Part shown: piece after piece, positions 1-9,698 of the stretch
How positions within the stretch are numbered: the first letter of the stretch is position 1
Layout: the number at the start of each line of letters is the position of its first letter
Assembly: GCF_014109825.1 (NCBI RefSeq)
Contig: NZ_CP059576.1
Location: forward strand, 1,576,001-1,640,000
DNA length: 64,000 nt
DNA from: Legionella sp. PC997
Lineage (GTDB): Bacteria > Pseudomonadota > Gammaproteobacteria > Legionellales > Legionellaceae
Direction: 5' to 3'
The notes under the pieces: model-generated
Told to the model about the DNA's origin: nothing
Seen by the model: only the letters and a program-made list of their open reading frames with translations
Database searches by the model: none
Position numbers and translations under genes: made by a program

Positions 1-1396
1 ATTGTGGTTTTTTCAATACGAGATGGCAAGGTTGATTTTCTTCATGATAAGTATTCGATAAAAAAACAGAGGACAACCTATCAAAAGTAAGCACACCATC
101 AGGTTTAGGATACTCTATCTTCTTTGCTTTTTTTGCTGGAAGTAAAGTCGTGTGATCGGCATGATTCGTCAGTGTCCAAGGGGAATGTCCACGGGTAATA
201 TATGTTTCAAAGGCGGCATTGATCAAGCCATGAATTAAACCATATTTAAACCCTGGTCTTATATTGCGTACCGAATAGAGTTCTTTTTCTAACCAGGATT
301 TTTTGATTTTTTCTGAATAGCTGGTTAATTCAAATTGTACTTTACTTTCTTGTTGTAAAGCTTCGAAGCATGCTTCTGCTGCAAGCATTCCTGATTGCAT
401 TGCTGTATGTATCCCTTTAATTTTAGGGACATTAAGGAATCCTGCTGCATCACCAATTAATGCTCCTCCCGGAAAGGTGAGTTTGGGTAAAGATTGCCAT
501 CCCCCTTCATTAAGTGCGCGTGCCCCATAACTGATTCGTTCGCCTCCAGTTAAGATAGGTTGCACCAAGGGATGGGTTTTGAAACGTTGAAGCTCTGCAA
601 ATGGATTTAACCATGGATTTTTATAGTCCAAACCCACTACAAAGCCAAGGGCAATACGTTGTTTTGATAAGTGATAGATAAATGAACCACCGTAGGTTGA
701 ATAATCCATTGGCCATCCCACAGTATGAATCACTTGCCCGGGCTTATGGTGTTCTGCTTTGACCTGCCATATTTCCTTAATACCCAACCCATAGGTCTGG
801 GGATTTGCTTTATCCCTCAGGTGGTAACGTGTCATTAGGCTTTGGCTAAGTTGTCCACGACACCCTTCAGCAAGCAGAGTTTGCTTAGCTAGTAAATGCA
901 TCCCGGGTTGATAATTGTTTGTTTTCTCTTTATTTTTATCGAGACCTACACTCCCAGTTGCAACGCCAATCACTTGATCGTGATCATTGTAAAGCGCTTG
1001 AACTGCAGCAAATCCAGGGTAAATTTCGCAACCCAGAGACTCTGCATGTTGGGCAAGAAACATGCAAAGTTCGCCCAGACTAATGATGTAATTGCCATCA
1101 TTATGCATGGGCTTAGGAGTAGGGAGCTTATAGTAGTTTTTTTGAGTTAGAAAATAAAACAGATCTTCGCTTACAGGAGTATCAAGTGGTGCCTCTTGCC
1201 AGACATTAGGAAGTAATTCTTTAAGGCTTCTCGGTTCCAGCACCGCCCCGGAAAGAATATGAGCTCCAACTTGTGCCCCTTTTTCTAGTATACAAACAGA
1301 TAATTCTTTTTTTGCAGCTAAAGCCAGCTGTTTCAATTTAATCGCGGCAGATAGTCCCGCCGGTCCTGCACCGACGATGATTACATCAAATTCCAT
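1..1396 (-). CDS. Electron transfer flavoprotein-ubiquinone oxidoreductase (ETF-QO), 3' end beyond window
   Basis: The frame reads leftward from an ATG at 1394-1396 and runs off the left edge, so about 465 of the usual ~540-550 residues are visible. The protein opens with MEFDVIIVGAGPAGLSAAIK, the FAD-binding GxGxxG fold. Further in are a GDAAGFLNVPKIKG segment and the SPWTL stretch typical of the family. The 4Fe-4S ferredoxin-like C-terminus lies outside the window. Family role: an inner-membrane flavoprotein that passes electrons from ETF (fatty-acid and amino-acid oxidation) to ubiquinone. The length, order of motifs and lack of frameshifts argue for an intact gene. The start fits because the FAD motif begins six residues in, as in homologues. 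Confidence 0.93.
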   Translation of the reverse strand, partial: MEFDVIIVGAGPAGLSAAIKLKQLALAAKKELSVCILEKGAQVGAHILSGAVLEPRSLKELLPNVWQEAPLDTPVSEDLFYFLTQKNYYKLPTPKPMHNDGNYIISLGELCMFLAQHAESLGCEIYPGFAAVQALYNDHDQVIGVATGSVGLDKNKEKTNNYQPGMHLLAKQTLLAEGCRGQLSQSLMTRYHLRDKANPQTYGLGIKEIWQVKAEHHKPGQVIHTVGWPMDYSTYGGSFIYHLSKQRIALGFVVGLDYKNPWLNPFAELQRFKTHPLVQPILTGGERISYGARALNEGGWQSLPKLTFPGGALIGDAAGFLNVPKIKGIHTAMQSGMLAAEACFEALQQESKVQFELTSYSEKIKKSWLEKELYSVRNIRPGFKYGLIHGLINAAFETYITRGHSPWTLTNHADHTTLLPAKKAKKIEYPKPDGVLTFDRLSSVFLSNTYHEENQPCHLVLKKPQ

Positions 1397-1589
1397 GGTC
1401 TCGTGTTCCACACGCGCTCCTACTGTGATTATAAAAAGATAAAATAATCGCTTTTCTATGCGCTAATATCAAGATTTATATTTAAAATTAATGTACTTTG
1501 GAGTAGGGGGACGCGTATTGAAAATGCGGGATGGTTTATATTGCATTTTTAGGGTGTGCATAACGCGTCACCCTAGCTTAAACCATAAG

Positions 1590-2093
1590 TTAATGAGTAT
1601 ATTGATAACCATCATCACAACCATCGGTCGTTGCTGAAACTGCTGTGGCGACTGGACGGCTAAAAAGCGAAAAAATACTATGTGGAATACTGAGAAGGGC
1701 AACCAACACACCTGCTCCCGTCCCAAGAAGCATTAAACCCGTTAGGGCAAGACTGTCTGTGGCTCCCTCTAAAGCAGTGTTACGGTATTCGGCACTCATC
1801 ACTATAATTGATAAAAGCGCGAGTAACATGCATCCAACGAAGTAGCAAGCAGCCACAACTGCAGTGAATGCCATAAGTGCAGTACCCAGTGAAGAGATTA
1901 AAGGGTACCAAACCGGTGCTAATAATTCTCCCGCAAACTCCTGGCCATTTTGATACGGAGTAAAAAAACCAGGACGTTCTCGATATTTACTTGATGTTCG
2001 CTCAATAATTCCTGAAAGGTAATTTTCATCTCCTGCTTCATTTTTTAAATCCAGTATTTCACAAATTTCATCCCAGCCAATTAAATTTAACAT
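1590..2093 (-). CDS. Hypothetical protein with two hydrophobic regions
   Basis: A 167-residue protein with no family I recognise. The first ~60 residues are soluble and charged. Two hydrophobic stretches follow, at about residues 66-100 and 114-146, the second rich in Gly and Leu (GTGAGVLVALL). The tail is polar and ends in acidic and aromatic residues. A GAGAGGATTTT ribosome-binding stretch sits directly before the ATG, which supports the start. It is monocistronic, between ETF-QO (same strand, downstream) and a divergently transcribed inhibitor gene. It is probably an inner-membrane protein; a secreted effector with a membrane hairpin is an alternative that I cannot test here. Confidence 0.65.
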   Translation of the reverse strand: MLNLIGWDEICEILDLKNEAGDENYLSGIIERTSSKYRERPGFFTPYQNGQEFAGELLAPVWYPLISSLGTALMAFTAVVAACYFVGCMLLALLSIIVMSAEYRNTALEGATDSLALTGLMLLGTGAGVLVALLSIPHSIFSLFSRPVATAVSATTDGCDDGYQYTH

Positions 2094-2299
2094 AAAATCC
2101 TCTCGGTGATTGAGTTTCGGGCAGGGTATCCAATTTATTCAATAGAGTCAAATAGTTAAAATTTATTCGTGCAGTTGCAGTTTGAATATTTTCTGTGCAA
2201 TCGCATTTGACAATCTTTTGGGCAGAATGAAGAACTTAAGATAACAGAACCCAATGAAATAGGCTAAACTGATTGTAGAATATCCAAAGGGAGTTGTTC

Positions 2300-2674
2300 A
2301 TGAAAACCGTACTCTATTTATTGCTTCTTAGTTCTTCCACGTTGATTTATGCAGATAATAACTCGTCCATGAACGTTGATGTGAATGATCCGAGTTTTGT
2401 AGTAACGTTACCTGCAAACCCAACCACCGGATTTCAATGGTCGATTGTACGCTTCGATAAAAATTTATTAACACTACGTAGTAGCAATTATGAAAGACCG
2501 AAAACCAACCTAATTGGTGCGGGTGGACAGATGCATTTTACCTTTACTCGACAGAAGGGTAAAAGCTATCCCGAAAGTACGGTTATTGTTCTTAAATACG
2601 CGCGTTCTTGGGAACCGGATACGGCTACGTTGAAAAGTATTCAAGTAAATTTTGTTAAGTCTAATGGGAATTAG
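2300..2674 (+). CDS. Chagasin-family (I42) cysteine protease inhibitor, secreted
   Basis: The start is taken at the ATG at 2300, preceded by AAGGGAG at good spacing; a TTG two codons upstream is less likely. The 124-residue product has a signal peptide (MKTVLYLLLLSSSTLIYA). It carries the three inhibitory-loop signatures of the chagasin fold in the usual order: NPTTGFQW, a GAGGQ loop, and RSWEP in place of the common RPWE. Family members plug the active site of papain-like cysteine proteases. The protein is probably periplasmic or secreted and could act on an endogenous or a host cysteine protease. It converges on maeA. Confidence 0.8.
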   Translation: MKTVLYLLLLSSSTLIYADNNSSMNVDVNDPSFVVTLPANPTTGFQWSIVRFDKNLLTLRSSNYERPKTNLIGAGGQMHFTFTRQKGKSYPESTVIVLKYARSWEPDTATLKSIQVNFVKSNGN

Positions 2675-2678
2675 ATAT

Positions 2679-2734
2679 CCTGGCGCAGCACGGTCTAGGA
2701 TAATAAAAACCCGGGTTACTCTGCGCCGCACCAG
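2679..2734. terminator. Imperfect inverted repeat between convergent genes
   Basis: CTGGCGCAGCACGG on the left pairs imperfectly with CCGGGTTACTCTGCGCCGCACCAG on the right, in the gap between the convergent inhibitor and malic enzyme genes. The right arm contains a GGGTTAC-CTGCGC string also found in the palindromes at 9466-9543 and 35474-35547, so it may be a diverged copy of the same element. It could terminate both genes. Confidence 0.45.
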
Positions 2735-2744
2735 CTTACTAATG

Positions 2745-4463
2745 TTATCCTTTTTTATATTTAAATGGTAAATATCTTGGTTCCCAAAACATATCTTCGA
2801 TAAGTTTTTCTAAATCAGCATCCTTATTTTTTTGCGCAAGCCCTGAATCGATAGCGCAACGTGCAACCGCAACGGCAATTTCTTTAGCCACGGTTTGTGC
2901 ATCATCTAAAGAGGGTAATAAAGGTAAATAACTTTCTTTTTTACTGGGCGCAAATTTACATAAAGCATGTGCTGCGGCCAGGATCATTTCTTTTGTTAGT
3001 TTTGTTGCGTTTACCGCGAGGACTCCCAATCCTATTCCAGGAAAAACTAATGCATTATTGCATTGGGCAATTTGTACCATGCGATTATGATATTCAACTG
3101 CAGGAAAAGCTGTACCGGTAGCAATTAGAGCTCTACCTTGACTCCAGTTTAGTATGTCTGAAGGTTTAGCTTCGCATTTTTCATCTGGGTTAGACAAAGG
3201 AAAAATAATAGGGCGCTCACAATTGACTGACATAGTTTCAACGATGTCTTGCGAGAACGCTCCTGGTTGCGCAGAACAACCAATAAGTACTGTGGGTTTT
3301 ACATGTCGTACAGTATCCGTAAGAGAGGGATGTTGTTTTTCATTAATAGCCCATTTATTTATTTCTTTGGGATCCCGCGCATAGCATTTTTGTGCTTCGG
3401 TAAGCTCGGGATCAGTATTGAGCAATAAACCTTGACGATCAATTAGCCAAAATCGTTTATAGGCTTCATCTGGGCTAATGCCCTCCCGTACCATCGCATC
3501 AATAATTTGATCGCTTATACCAGTTCCTGCTGATCCAGCACCAAAAACTACAATACGCTGCTCATGAAGCTTTGAACCCGTTACATCACAGGCAGCTAAT
3601 AAAGCCGCTAATGTTACAGCACCAGTACCTTGGATATCATCATTGAAGGTACACAATTGATCTTGGAATTTTTCCAAGATGCGTCGGGCATTACCTCGAC
3701 CAAAATCCTCCCAGTGTAAAAAAGCATTGGGAAATTGTTTGTGTATCTCATGAACGAAAGTGGAGATAAACTCATCATATGCTGCTGGACTGATGCGAGG
3801 ATGACGACAACCTAAATACATAGGGTCATTGAGGAGATCTTGGTTGTTTGTACCTACATCAAGAAATATCGGTAAGGTGCGAGTTGGTTCAATACCGCCG
3901 CATAAACAGTAGACCATCAGTTTGGCAACTGGAATATCCATCCCTCCGATCCCTTGATCACCAATACCCAAAACTCCTTCGCCATCAGTAACAACAATCA
4001 CATCAATTTCTGGATTAGAACGATTTTTTAATATTTCTTCGAGTTGATTTTTATCTGAATGCGAAATATATAAGCCGCGGGGTTGGCGGTATTCATGACT
4101 GAATCGTTTTACCGCAGTTCCTACTATAGGGGTATATATTGTAGGTAACATTTCACCTAAATGACGATTGATTAATTTGTAGAATAAAATCTGATTCTTA
4201 TCGTGCAAATTATTTAAATAGATATTTTGTTGTAGACGTGTTGTATAACTGGAATATTGTAAGTAAGCGCGCTTGACTTGTTCATCCAATGTTTCAACCC
4301 GATGTGGTAGCTTTCCTAATAGGCCAAACTCTTTTCTTTCTTCGTTTGTGAACGCCGTACCTTTGTTCAACTGAGGAGTGGTAAGAAGTGGTTTGCCGCA
4401 AAGAGAAGTTTCTATATATTGTTCTCCTGTTTGGGGATCACGTAGCAATTTAAAATCAAGCAT
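2745..4463 (-). CDS. maeA: NAD-dependent malic enzyme
   Basis: A 572-residue protein of the usual length for the large (SfcA/MaeA) malic enzymes. It oxidatively decarboxylates L-malate to pyruvate in the cytosol. Visible motifs are YTPIVGTAVKRFS near the N-terminus, VVTDGEGVLGIGDQGIGGM, FLDVGTNNQDLLNDP, the metal-binding HWEDFGRGNA followed by FNDDIQGTGAV, and the nucleotide-binding VVFGAGSAGTGI. The gene stands alone on the minus strand and diverges from the small lipoprotein gene at 4538. In an amino-acid-consuming intracellular bacterium this enzyme supplies pyruvate from TCA intermediates. Whether it uses NAD or NADP cannot be read directly; NAD is inferred from overall type. Confidence 0.95.
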   Translation of the reverse strand: MLDFKLLRDPQTGEQYIETSLCGKPLLTTPQLNKGTAFTNEERKEFGLLGKLPHRVETLDEQVKRAYLQYSSYTTRLQQNIYLNNLHDKNQILFYKLINRHLGEMLPTIYTPIVGTAVKRFSHEYRQPRGLYISHSDKNQLEEILKNRSNPEIDVIVVTDGEGVLGIGDQGIGGMDIPVAKLMVYCLCGGIEPTRTLPIFLDVGTNNQDLLNDPMYLGCRHPRISPAAYDEFISTFVHEIHKQFPNAFLHWEDFGRGNARRILEKFQDQLCTFNDDIQGTGAVTLAALLAACDVTGSKLHEQRIVVFGAGSAGTGISDQIIDAMVREGISPDEAYKRFWLIDRQGLLLNTDPELTEAQKCYARDPKEINKWAINEKQHPSLTDTVRHVKPTVLIGCSAQPGAFSQDIVETMSVNCERPIIFPLSNPDEKCEAKPSDILNWSQGRALIATGTAFPAVEYHNRMVQIAQCNNALVFPGIGLGVLAVNATKLTKEMILAAAHALCKFAPSKKESYLPLLPSLDDAQTVAKEIAVAVARCAIDSGLAQKNKDADLEKLIEDMFWEPRYLPFKYKKG

Positions 4464-4537
4464 GGGTCTCTCATAAGATGGCGTTAGCAGTTGTGTAATG
4501 ATAATATCGGTTTTTTGTAGTTTACAATAGGTTGCTT

Positions 4538-4918
4538 ATGAATAAATGTTTGATAGCACTATGGGTCATTTTCGGATTAACCTCTTGCTCAGCGAAAAAT
4601 GAACATTATTACAAATCACATCCTAATGAATTGCAACAAGCGATCAAAGCTTGTCCTGAACGACAACCACAGGGTATGACGTGTAAAGAATTAGAAGTGC
4701 TTGCCAATCGTATGAATAAACTAGCATACCAGTTGCAACTCAGTCCCCAGGGTTTTGGGAAAAAAATTATGGCGTTACAAGAGACGATTATTAAAGAACA
4801 AGCACAATTAAAAGCTGAAAATAACAATGCAAATTTACAAGCCAATTTAAACCAAAATAAACGCGACTTAGCTGACCATTTAGCAGTGGTTAGATGGTTT
4901 GAATCACCTACGAGTTAA
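4538..4918 (+). CDS. Small EexN-like lipoprotein
   Basis: The ATG at 4538 (AGG seven bases upstream) is preferred to a TTG two codons earlier, giving 126 residues. The N-terminus [20 protein letters not shown] is a lipoprotein signal with a lipobox ending at Cys18. The mature part starts YYKSHPNEL...[16 protein letters not shown]. This resembles the short EexN-type lipoproteins, which have a YYxxxPxEL start and two spaced cysteines; the rest is helical and Gln/Asn-rich. It ends two bases before surE and is probably cotranscribed with surE-nlpD-rpoS. The entry-exclusion function of EexN should not be assumed, since no conjugation genes are near. Confidence 0.7.
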   Translation: MNKCLIALWVIFGLTSCSAKNEHYYKSHPNELQQAIKACPERQPQGMTCKELEVLANRMNKLAYQLQLSPQGFGKKIMALQETIIKEQAQLKAENNNANLQANLNQNKRDLADHLAVVRWFESPTS

Positions 4919-4920
4919 AA

Positions 4921-5682
4921 ATGAAAGTACTAATAAGTAATGATGATGGGGTTTATGCACCTGGAATTAATAAACTAGCCAATGAACTATCGACTTTCGT
5001 CTCAATTGAAGTAGTTGCTCCAGATAGAAACAGAAGTGGCGCGAGTAATTCTTTAACTTTGTCACGTCCAATCAAAGTCAAAAAATTGGATAATGGCTAT
5101 TATAGTGTTGAAGGAACCCCAACTGACTGTGTGCACCTAGCAGTAACTGGTTTTTTGGATACTGAGTTCGATATGGTTGTTTCTGGGATTAATGATGGGG
5201 CTAACTTAGGCGATGATATTCTTTATTCAGGCACAGTAGCTGCAGCCATGGAAGGTCGTTATCTAGGATTGCCTGCCCTGGCGATATCTATGGTAGGGGA
5301 GAATATCCAGCATTATGATACGGCAGCGACAATTGCGAAACAGTTGGTGATGAAGTTAAGTAAACATCGCTTGCCTTCCCAAACCATTTTAAATGTTAAT
5401 GTTCCTAATCTGCCCTTGGACAAAATTAAAGGGATGCAAGTAACTCGTTTGGGAACGAGACATGGCGCTGAGCCTGTAGTAAAAGATCAGGATCCCAGAG
5501 GACGCCCAATCTATTGGATAGGTTTGCCTGGGGCGGAAGCTGATGCCGGACCTGGAACTGATTTTTATGCAATAAGCGAAGGGTATGTTTCAATTACCCC
5601 ACTTCATTTGGATATGACGAATTACAAATTGTTCGATCAATTAGCTAACTGGCTCGATGGGATCAACATTCAATTTGCTTGA
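4921..5682 (+). CDS. surE: 5'/3'-nucleotidase SurE
   Basis: A 253-residue protein beginning [16 protein letters not shown]. The Asp8-Asp9 pair is the metal-binding signature of Sur[11 protein letters not shown] and [14 protein letters not shown] supply the remaining metal and phosphate ligands, and [11 protein letters not shown] is also family-typical. It is a cytosolic metal-dependent phosphatase of nucleoside monophosphates linked to stationary-phase survival. It begins two bases after the preceding lipoprotein gene and ends eight bases before nlpD. In many gamma-proteobacteria pcm (isoaspartyl methyltransferase) lies between surE and nlpD; here there is no room for it. Confidence 0.97.
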   Translation: MKVLISNDDGVYAPGINKLANELSTFVSIEVVAPDRNRSGASNSLTLSRPIKVKKLDNGYYSVEGTPTDCVHLAVTGFLDTEFDMVVSGINDGANLGDDILYSGTVAAAMEGRYLGLPALAISMVGENIQHYDTAATIAKQLVMKLSKHRLPSQTILNVNVPNLPLDKIKGMQVTRLGTRHGAEPVVKDQDPRGRPIYWIGLPGAEADAGPGTDFYAISEGYVSITPLHLDMTNYKLFDQLANWLDGINIQFA

Positions 5683-5690
5683 GGTAATAA

Positions 5691-6443
5691 ATGATAGTCA
5701 CATTTTGCAAAAGATTTTTATGTCTTTTCCTCATTATAACTTTAGTAGGTTGCGGAAATAATTTAGCTCCCGTTATGGAATCTAGATGGAATCCATATTG
5801 GCGCCATCAAAAAGTGTATGTCGTGAAACGGGGAGACACCCTGTTTTCTATTGCATTTCGCTATGATACTGATTATATAACTCTAGCTCGCTTGAATCGT
5901 ATTAATCCCCCTTATTCTTTGAGAGTAGGGCAAGTCATTAATTTGCGAGGCATTACTCCAAGACATAGACAAATGGCCCGTCGGCCAATTCAAAAGAGAA
6001 ACTATTATATTGCACCCAAAACACCAGCACGGCCTGCTGTAATTTATTCGCCCGCAAATCGATATGCTCGCTCTGCTTCAGGTTGGATTTGGCCTGTGAG
6101 CGGACGTGTTGTTGCATCATTTGTTCCTGAGCAAGGTAAGAAAGGCATAAATATTGCATGTAAAAAAGGTGAGCGAGTAATTGCTGCGGCGAGTGGTGTG
6201 GTCGCTTATGCTGGAAGTGGTTTAGCTGGTTATGGTAATTTAATTATTATTAAACATAATCAGGGATATTTAACTGCGTATGGCAATAACTCACGAATTA
6301 TGGTTTCTGAAGGACAACATGTAAAAGCAGGACAAATTATTGCAATAGCGGGTGTTATAGATCGCAAGTATACAGGTGTCCATTTTGAAATCAGAAGGTC
6401 GGGTATACCCGTCAATCCTTTGAATTATCTACCAAAAGGTTGA
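5691..6443 (+). CDS. nlpD: NlpD-like lipoprotein, LysM plus degenerate M23 (LytM) domain
   Basis: A 250-residue envelope protein started at an ATG preceded by GAGGTAATAA. The signal sequence ends in a lipobox (LVGCGNN). One LysM domain follows at about residues 44-88 (VYVVKRGDTLFSIAFRYD), then a basic linker and a C-terminal M23/LytM domain from about residue 130. The metallopeptidase ligands look lost: GINIAC replaces the usual GxDxxx. This agrees with NlpD/EnvC-type proteins, which activate cell-wall amidases rather than cut peptidoglycan. It lies between surE and rpoS as in most gamma-proteobacteria; in E. coli the main rpoS promoter is inside nlpD, which may hold here too. Confidence 0.93.
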   Translation: MIVTFCKRFLCLFLIITLVGCGNNLAPVMESRWNPYWRHQKVYVVKRGDTLFSIAFRYDTDYITLARLNRINPPYSLRVGQVINLRGITPRHRQMARRPIQKRNYYIAPKTPARPAVIYSPANRYARSASGWIWPVSGRVVASFVPEQGKKGINIACKKGERVIAAASGVVAYAGSGLAGYGNLIIIKHNQGYLTAYGNNSRIMVSEGQHVKAGQIIAIAGVIDRKYTGVHFEIRRSGIPVNPLNYLPKG

Positions 6444-6543
6444 CAGATAACTTATAGTTATAGCAACAATGATATTTTTATGAAGTATAATGTAGTTATG
6501 GATTAAATATTTCAACATAACGAAACACTATAGGTGAAAAACA

Positions 6544-7566
6544 ATGCACGAGGACGATGAGTCAATTAAAGAACCGGAACTTAAGGATGAAGATTGGTCT
6601 GAACCAGACGATGAATCGCTCTTAATAGAGGAGGACATTGATGCGCTTATTGAAAAAGGCGAAGAAGAAGTCTCCGAGTTTCCTGATTTTTCAGATGATA
6701 TCGCGTTCCCTTCATTTCGGGGGAAAAATGCACAAAAAATGATGGATGCGACCCAGCTTTATTTAAGTGAAATTGGATTTTCTCCTTTGCTCAGCGCCGA
6801 AGAAGAGGTGCATTATGCAACTCTTGCTTTAAAAGGAGATGTTGCTGCTCGTAAAAAGATGATCGAATCCAATTTGCGTCTCGTAGTTAAAATTTCACGT
6901 CGCTATCTTAACCGGGGGCTACCTCTTCTTGATTTAATTGAAGAGGGAAATTTAGGCCTAATGAAATCAGTCGAGAAGTTTGATCCTAAACGTGGCTTTC
7001 GATTTTCAACTTATGCTACATGGTGGATTAGACAAACGATTGAGCGTGCTATTATGAATCAGACGCGCACAATCCGTTTACCCATACATGTGGTAAAAGA
7101 ATTGAATGTATATCTTAGGGCTGCAAGACAGCTCACGCAAAAACTAGATCATGAACCCTCACCTGAAGAAATTGCAGAAATGGTAGATAAACCATTGGAA
7201 GATGTCCAAAAGCTGTTGGGTTTAAATGATAAAGTAACTTCTGTTGATACACCCATTGGCTTTGATGAAAATAAATCATTATTGGATACTATTGCTGATG
7301 AAAACAGCGTGAATCCCGCAGAGCTTCTAACTAACGAAAATTTACGCTTACATATAGAATCTTTATTGGATAAGCTGACTGAAAATCAACAACAAGTTAT
7401 TGCAAGAAGATTTGGTTTAAGAGGGTTTGAAAAAGCCACGCTTGAAGATGTAGGTAAAGAAATTGATTTGACTCGAGAGCGCGTTCGTCAAATCCAAGTT
7501 GAAGCATTGAAAACATTGCGTGGCTTATTGGAAAAAATGGGATTAACGCAGGAAGATTTGTTTTAA
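6544..7566 (+). CDS. rpoS: RNA polymerase sigma factor RpoS (sigma-38)
   Basis: A 340-residue group 2 sigma-70 factor. The N-terminal 60 residues are very acidic. Region 1.2 follows ([20 protein letters not shown]), then region 2 ([19 protein letters not shown], and [18 protein letters not shown]), region 3, and a region 4 helix-turn-helix ([20 protein letters not shown]). The ATG at 6544 has AGGTG seven bases ahead. In Legionella RpoS governs the switch from replicative to transmissive phase and intracellular growth. The gene follows nlpD with a 100-base gap and ends in a strong terminator at 7600-7650. Confidence 0.97.
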   Translation: MHEDDESIKEPELKDEDWSEPDDESLLIEEDIDALIEKGEEEVSEFPDFSDDIAFPSFRGKNAQKMMDATQLYLSEIGFSPLLSAEEEVHYATLALKGDVAARKKMIESNLRLVVKISRRYLNRGLPLLDLIEEGNLGLMKSVEKFDPKRGFRFSTYATWWIRQTIERAIMNQTRTIRLPIHVVKELNVYLRAARQLTQKLDHEPSPEEIAEMVDKPLEDVQKLLGLNDKVTSVDTPIGFDENKSLLDTIADENSVNPAELLTNENLRLHIESLLDKLTENQQQVIARRFGLRGFEKATLEDVGKEIDLTRERVRQIQVEALKTLRGLLEKMGLTQEDLF

Positions 7567-7599
7567 ATTCTAATGAAAAATCTCAAAGCTACTATTTTC

Positions 7600-7650
7600 G
7601 CCTGGTAAAAATGAAGGAACTGCTTCATTTTTACCAGGCTAATTTTTTAT
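7600..7650 (+). terminator. Rho-independent terminator of rpoS
   Basis: A perfect 16-bp stem, GCCTGGTAAAAATGAA (7600-7615) pairing with TTCATTTTTACCAGGC (7624-7639), with an eight-base loop and a T-rich tail. It stands 33 bases after the rpoS stop codon. Confidence 0.88.
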
Positions 7651-7680
7651 GTAATAACAAAAAGATAAGGAGTAGTTGTA

Positions 7681-8097
7681 ATGAAGAAAATGATTTTATT
7701 GATTTTAGTTGTTTTAACATCAAGTGTTCGTGCAGAACAATTAACCACATTTATGGATATCGCTGATACAATCTCCCAAGGGAAAAAAATTACTTTAGTT
7801 ATGAATATTCAAGAATGTAGCTCACAAAAAATGCCTGTGAGCTCTGTAATCGCCTCAGTACAACCAGCTTCTTTTCTTATTATTGATAACGATCGAATTA
7901 CTACTTCAATAAAGCATTTTACTTTGGATAATCCTATTGCGCGCGGTAATCCCATCTTTGAATTTGTTAAATATAATATTAATTCAGATGGAAGCATTTC
8001 TATAAAAAATACTGTAATGGACGCTGGGAATTTTAAACAACTTGCAACGTATCAGCTTAATTGTACTTTAAATAAAGGATTTAAAGTTTTTAGTTGA
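7681..8097 (+). CDS. VirK-family periplasmic protein
   Basis: A 138-residue secreted protein; the signal peptide ends about VRA-EQ at residue 19. The mature part (LTTFMDIADTISQGKKITLVMN) and the spaced cysteines near residues 46 and 129 resemble the VirK family, small exported proteins first noted beside virulence loci. The biochemical function of the family is not established. AAGGAG precedes the ATG. The gene has its own transcription unit after the rpoS terminator and converges on hmgA. Confidence 0.75.
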   Translation: MKKMILLILVVLTSSVRAEQLTTFMDIADTISQGKKITLVMNIQECSSQKMPVSSVIASVQPASFLIIDNDRITTSIKHFTLDNPIARGNPIFEFVKYNINSDGSISIKNTVMDAGNFKQLATYQLNCTLNKGFKVFS

Positions 8098-8134
8098 GAA
8101 ACAATTGCCTCGTGAAAGTTTGTTTATACTATTA

Positions 8135-8168
8135 CCCTGGGTTAAGGGTTTGGCCTTTCACCCAGGCT
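8135..8168. terminator. Hairpin between convergent virK-like gene and hmgA
   Basis: CCTGGGT-T-AAGG pairs with CCTT-TC-ACCCAGG around a six-base loop, in the gap between convergent genes. It could terminate transcription in both directions. It contains the 12-base string TTCACCCAGGCT (8157-8168) that recurs three more times in the window. Confidence 0.65.
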
Positions 8169-8174
8169 AGAAAA

Positions 8175-9431
8175 TTAGGGGTATTTAAAATTTGCTTTAA
8201 GTCCTTTCCAGCAATCAGTATAATCTTTTTGCATTTGCGGAATACGCATTGCTAGCTCAGTAACCTTCCATGCATCTCTGGTTTCAAACATAAAAGCCAA
8301 GGTATTCAAGTACAATTCAGGCTCTAATTTTTGTGCTATCGCTTGTTCATAACTTACTTGGTCGGGTCCATGGGGTGTCATGCAATTATGAATACTTACT
8401 CCGCCGGGCAAGAACCCTTCTTTTTTGGCATCGTATTCACCACGGACAAGACCCATGAGCTCATTCATATAATTTCGATGGTAGTAAGGAGGTCTAAATG
8501 TATGTTCGGCAACCATCCAGCGAGGAGGAAAAATGACAAAATCTAAATTCGCTACACCGGGTGTATCACTTTCGGAAGTTAATACGGTAAAAATGGAAGG
8601 ATCCGGATGATCAAAACTAACTGTATTTATAGTATTAAACAAGCTTAGATCATAACAATAAGGGGCATAAGTACCGTGCCAGGCAACTACATTAAGAGGG
8701 GAGTGATCACATTTAGCTATCCATAATTTATTTTGATATTTACAAATAAGAGTTGCTTGTGTAATCCCTTGTTCAAACGCTGCAATGGGATATTGAAAAT
8801 GCCGTGGATTAGCTAAACCATTTGCACCTATAACTCCTAACGGCGGCAGAGTAAGTGGGCTACCACTATTTTCGCATAAATATCCCTTTGTTTCGCTACC
8901 AATGACTTCCATTTTAAATTTAACACCCCGAGGGATAATAGCTATCATGCCTGGGCATATATTTAATTTTCCAAACTCAGTGTGTAGATTTACTTCCCCC
9001 AAATAAGGAACAAAAAGCATTTCTCCGTCATTATTGGCAAAATATTTATTCTGCATGGATCGAGTACAGTGATAAACGTATGCATTAACATGTGGGCTTC
9101 CGGCAAGATGAAACATGCCATCAACAAAGTCAAAATCTTCTTCATTAAATAGTTCAATTGGGGACCAACGTAAGGGATTTGGAGATTGTTCCGCATGATA
9201 GGGTTTAAACAGCTCCATTTCATAGGCTTGATAAGTACCTTGAGCCACAGAAGGTAATATGCGATATAGCCAGCTATGTAAGTTATTCTGTCTTGGACGA
9301 GTAAAGGCAGTTCCACTTAATTGTTCCGCATAAAGACCTAAGCTACAGTGTTGTGGTGAATTTTGGCTACTGGGTAAAGCGCCTGGAACTGCTTCAGTTT
9401 GATGATGATTACCAAATCCCTGCAAATACAC
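8175..9431 (-). CDS. hmgA: Homogentisate 1,2-dioxygenase
   Basis: A 418-residue enzyme of normal family length. It cleaves the ring of homogentisate to maleylacetoacetate in tyrosine and phenylalanine catabolism, using non-haem Fe(II). The N-terminus [19 protein letters not shown] is diagnostic. The segment [20 protein letters not shown] followed by MNELMG holds the His-Glu-His iron ligands. In Legionella the fate of homogentisate matters because its autoxidation yields brown pyomelanin; this enzyme competes with that. It is monocistronic here, with no hmgB/hmgC beside it, and convergent with the virK-like gene. Confidence 0.97.
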   Translation of the reverse strand: MYLQGFGNHHQTEAVPGALPSSQNSPQHCSLGLYAEQLSGTAFTRPRQNNLHSWLYRILPSVAQGTYQAYEMELFKPYHAEQSPNPLRWSPIELFNEEDFDFVDGMFHLAGSPHVNAYVYHCTRSMQNKYFANNDGEMLFVPYLGEVNLHTEFGKLNICPGMIAIIPRGVKFKMEVIGSETKGYLCENSGSPLTLPPLGVIGANGLANPRHFQYPIAAFEQGITQATLICKYQNKLWIAKCDHSPLNVVAWHGTYAPYCYDLSLFNTINTVSFDHPDPSIFTVLTSESDTPGVANLDFVIFPPRWMVAEHTFRPPYYHRNYMNELMGLVRGEYDAKKEGFLPGGVSIHNCMTPHGPDQVSYEQAIAQKLEPELYLNTLAFMFETRDAWKVTELAMRIPQMQKDYTDCWKGLKANFKYP

Positions 9432-9465
9432 TGTGATCTCCTTTAGTATTTATGGTTCATTGAGT

Positions 9466-9543
9466 AGCCTTGGTGGAGCGCAGCAGAAACCAGGGAAACA
9501 TAACTCTAGCGTTAACCTAGGGTTCACGTGCTTCACCCAGGCT
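9466..9543. repeat. Imperfect palindrome of the TTCACCCAGGCT family, upstream of hmgA
   Basis: AGCCTTGGTGGAGC at the left end pairs imperfectly with GCTTCACCCAGGCT at the right end, with an inner CCAGGG/CCTAGGG pair. It lies between the divergent hmgA and yebC genes, where a terminator is not expected, so a REP-like role or decayed element is possible. Confidence 0.55.
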
Positions 9544-9657
9544 GCATTTATTTTCGATAGCTTAAAAACGTAATGATGGTGGCTACTATAGTCTAAAAAA
9601 GTTAAAAATGTCGAGTCCAAATGTAAGTTAAGTTATTCTTTTTAACAAAAGAGCATG

Positions 9658-9663
9658 TATAAT
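9658..9663 (+). promoter_or_regulatory. Probable -10 box for the yebC-ruvC-ruvA operon
   Basis: A perfect TATAAT lies 36 bases before the yebC ATG. The hexamer 17 bases upstream (ATTCTT) is only a partial -35 match. Confidence 0.45.
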
Positions 9664-9698
9664 TTATACAAAATTAAATATGGTTTTGAGGTAGTGTT

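Noticed and set aside
896..1150. Plus-strand open frame within ETF-QO
   Set aside because: It lies wholly opposite a well-supported gene and has no ribosome-binding site.
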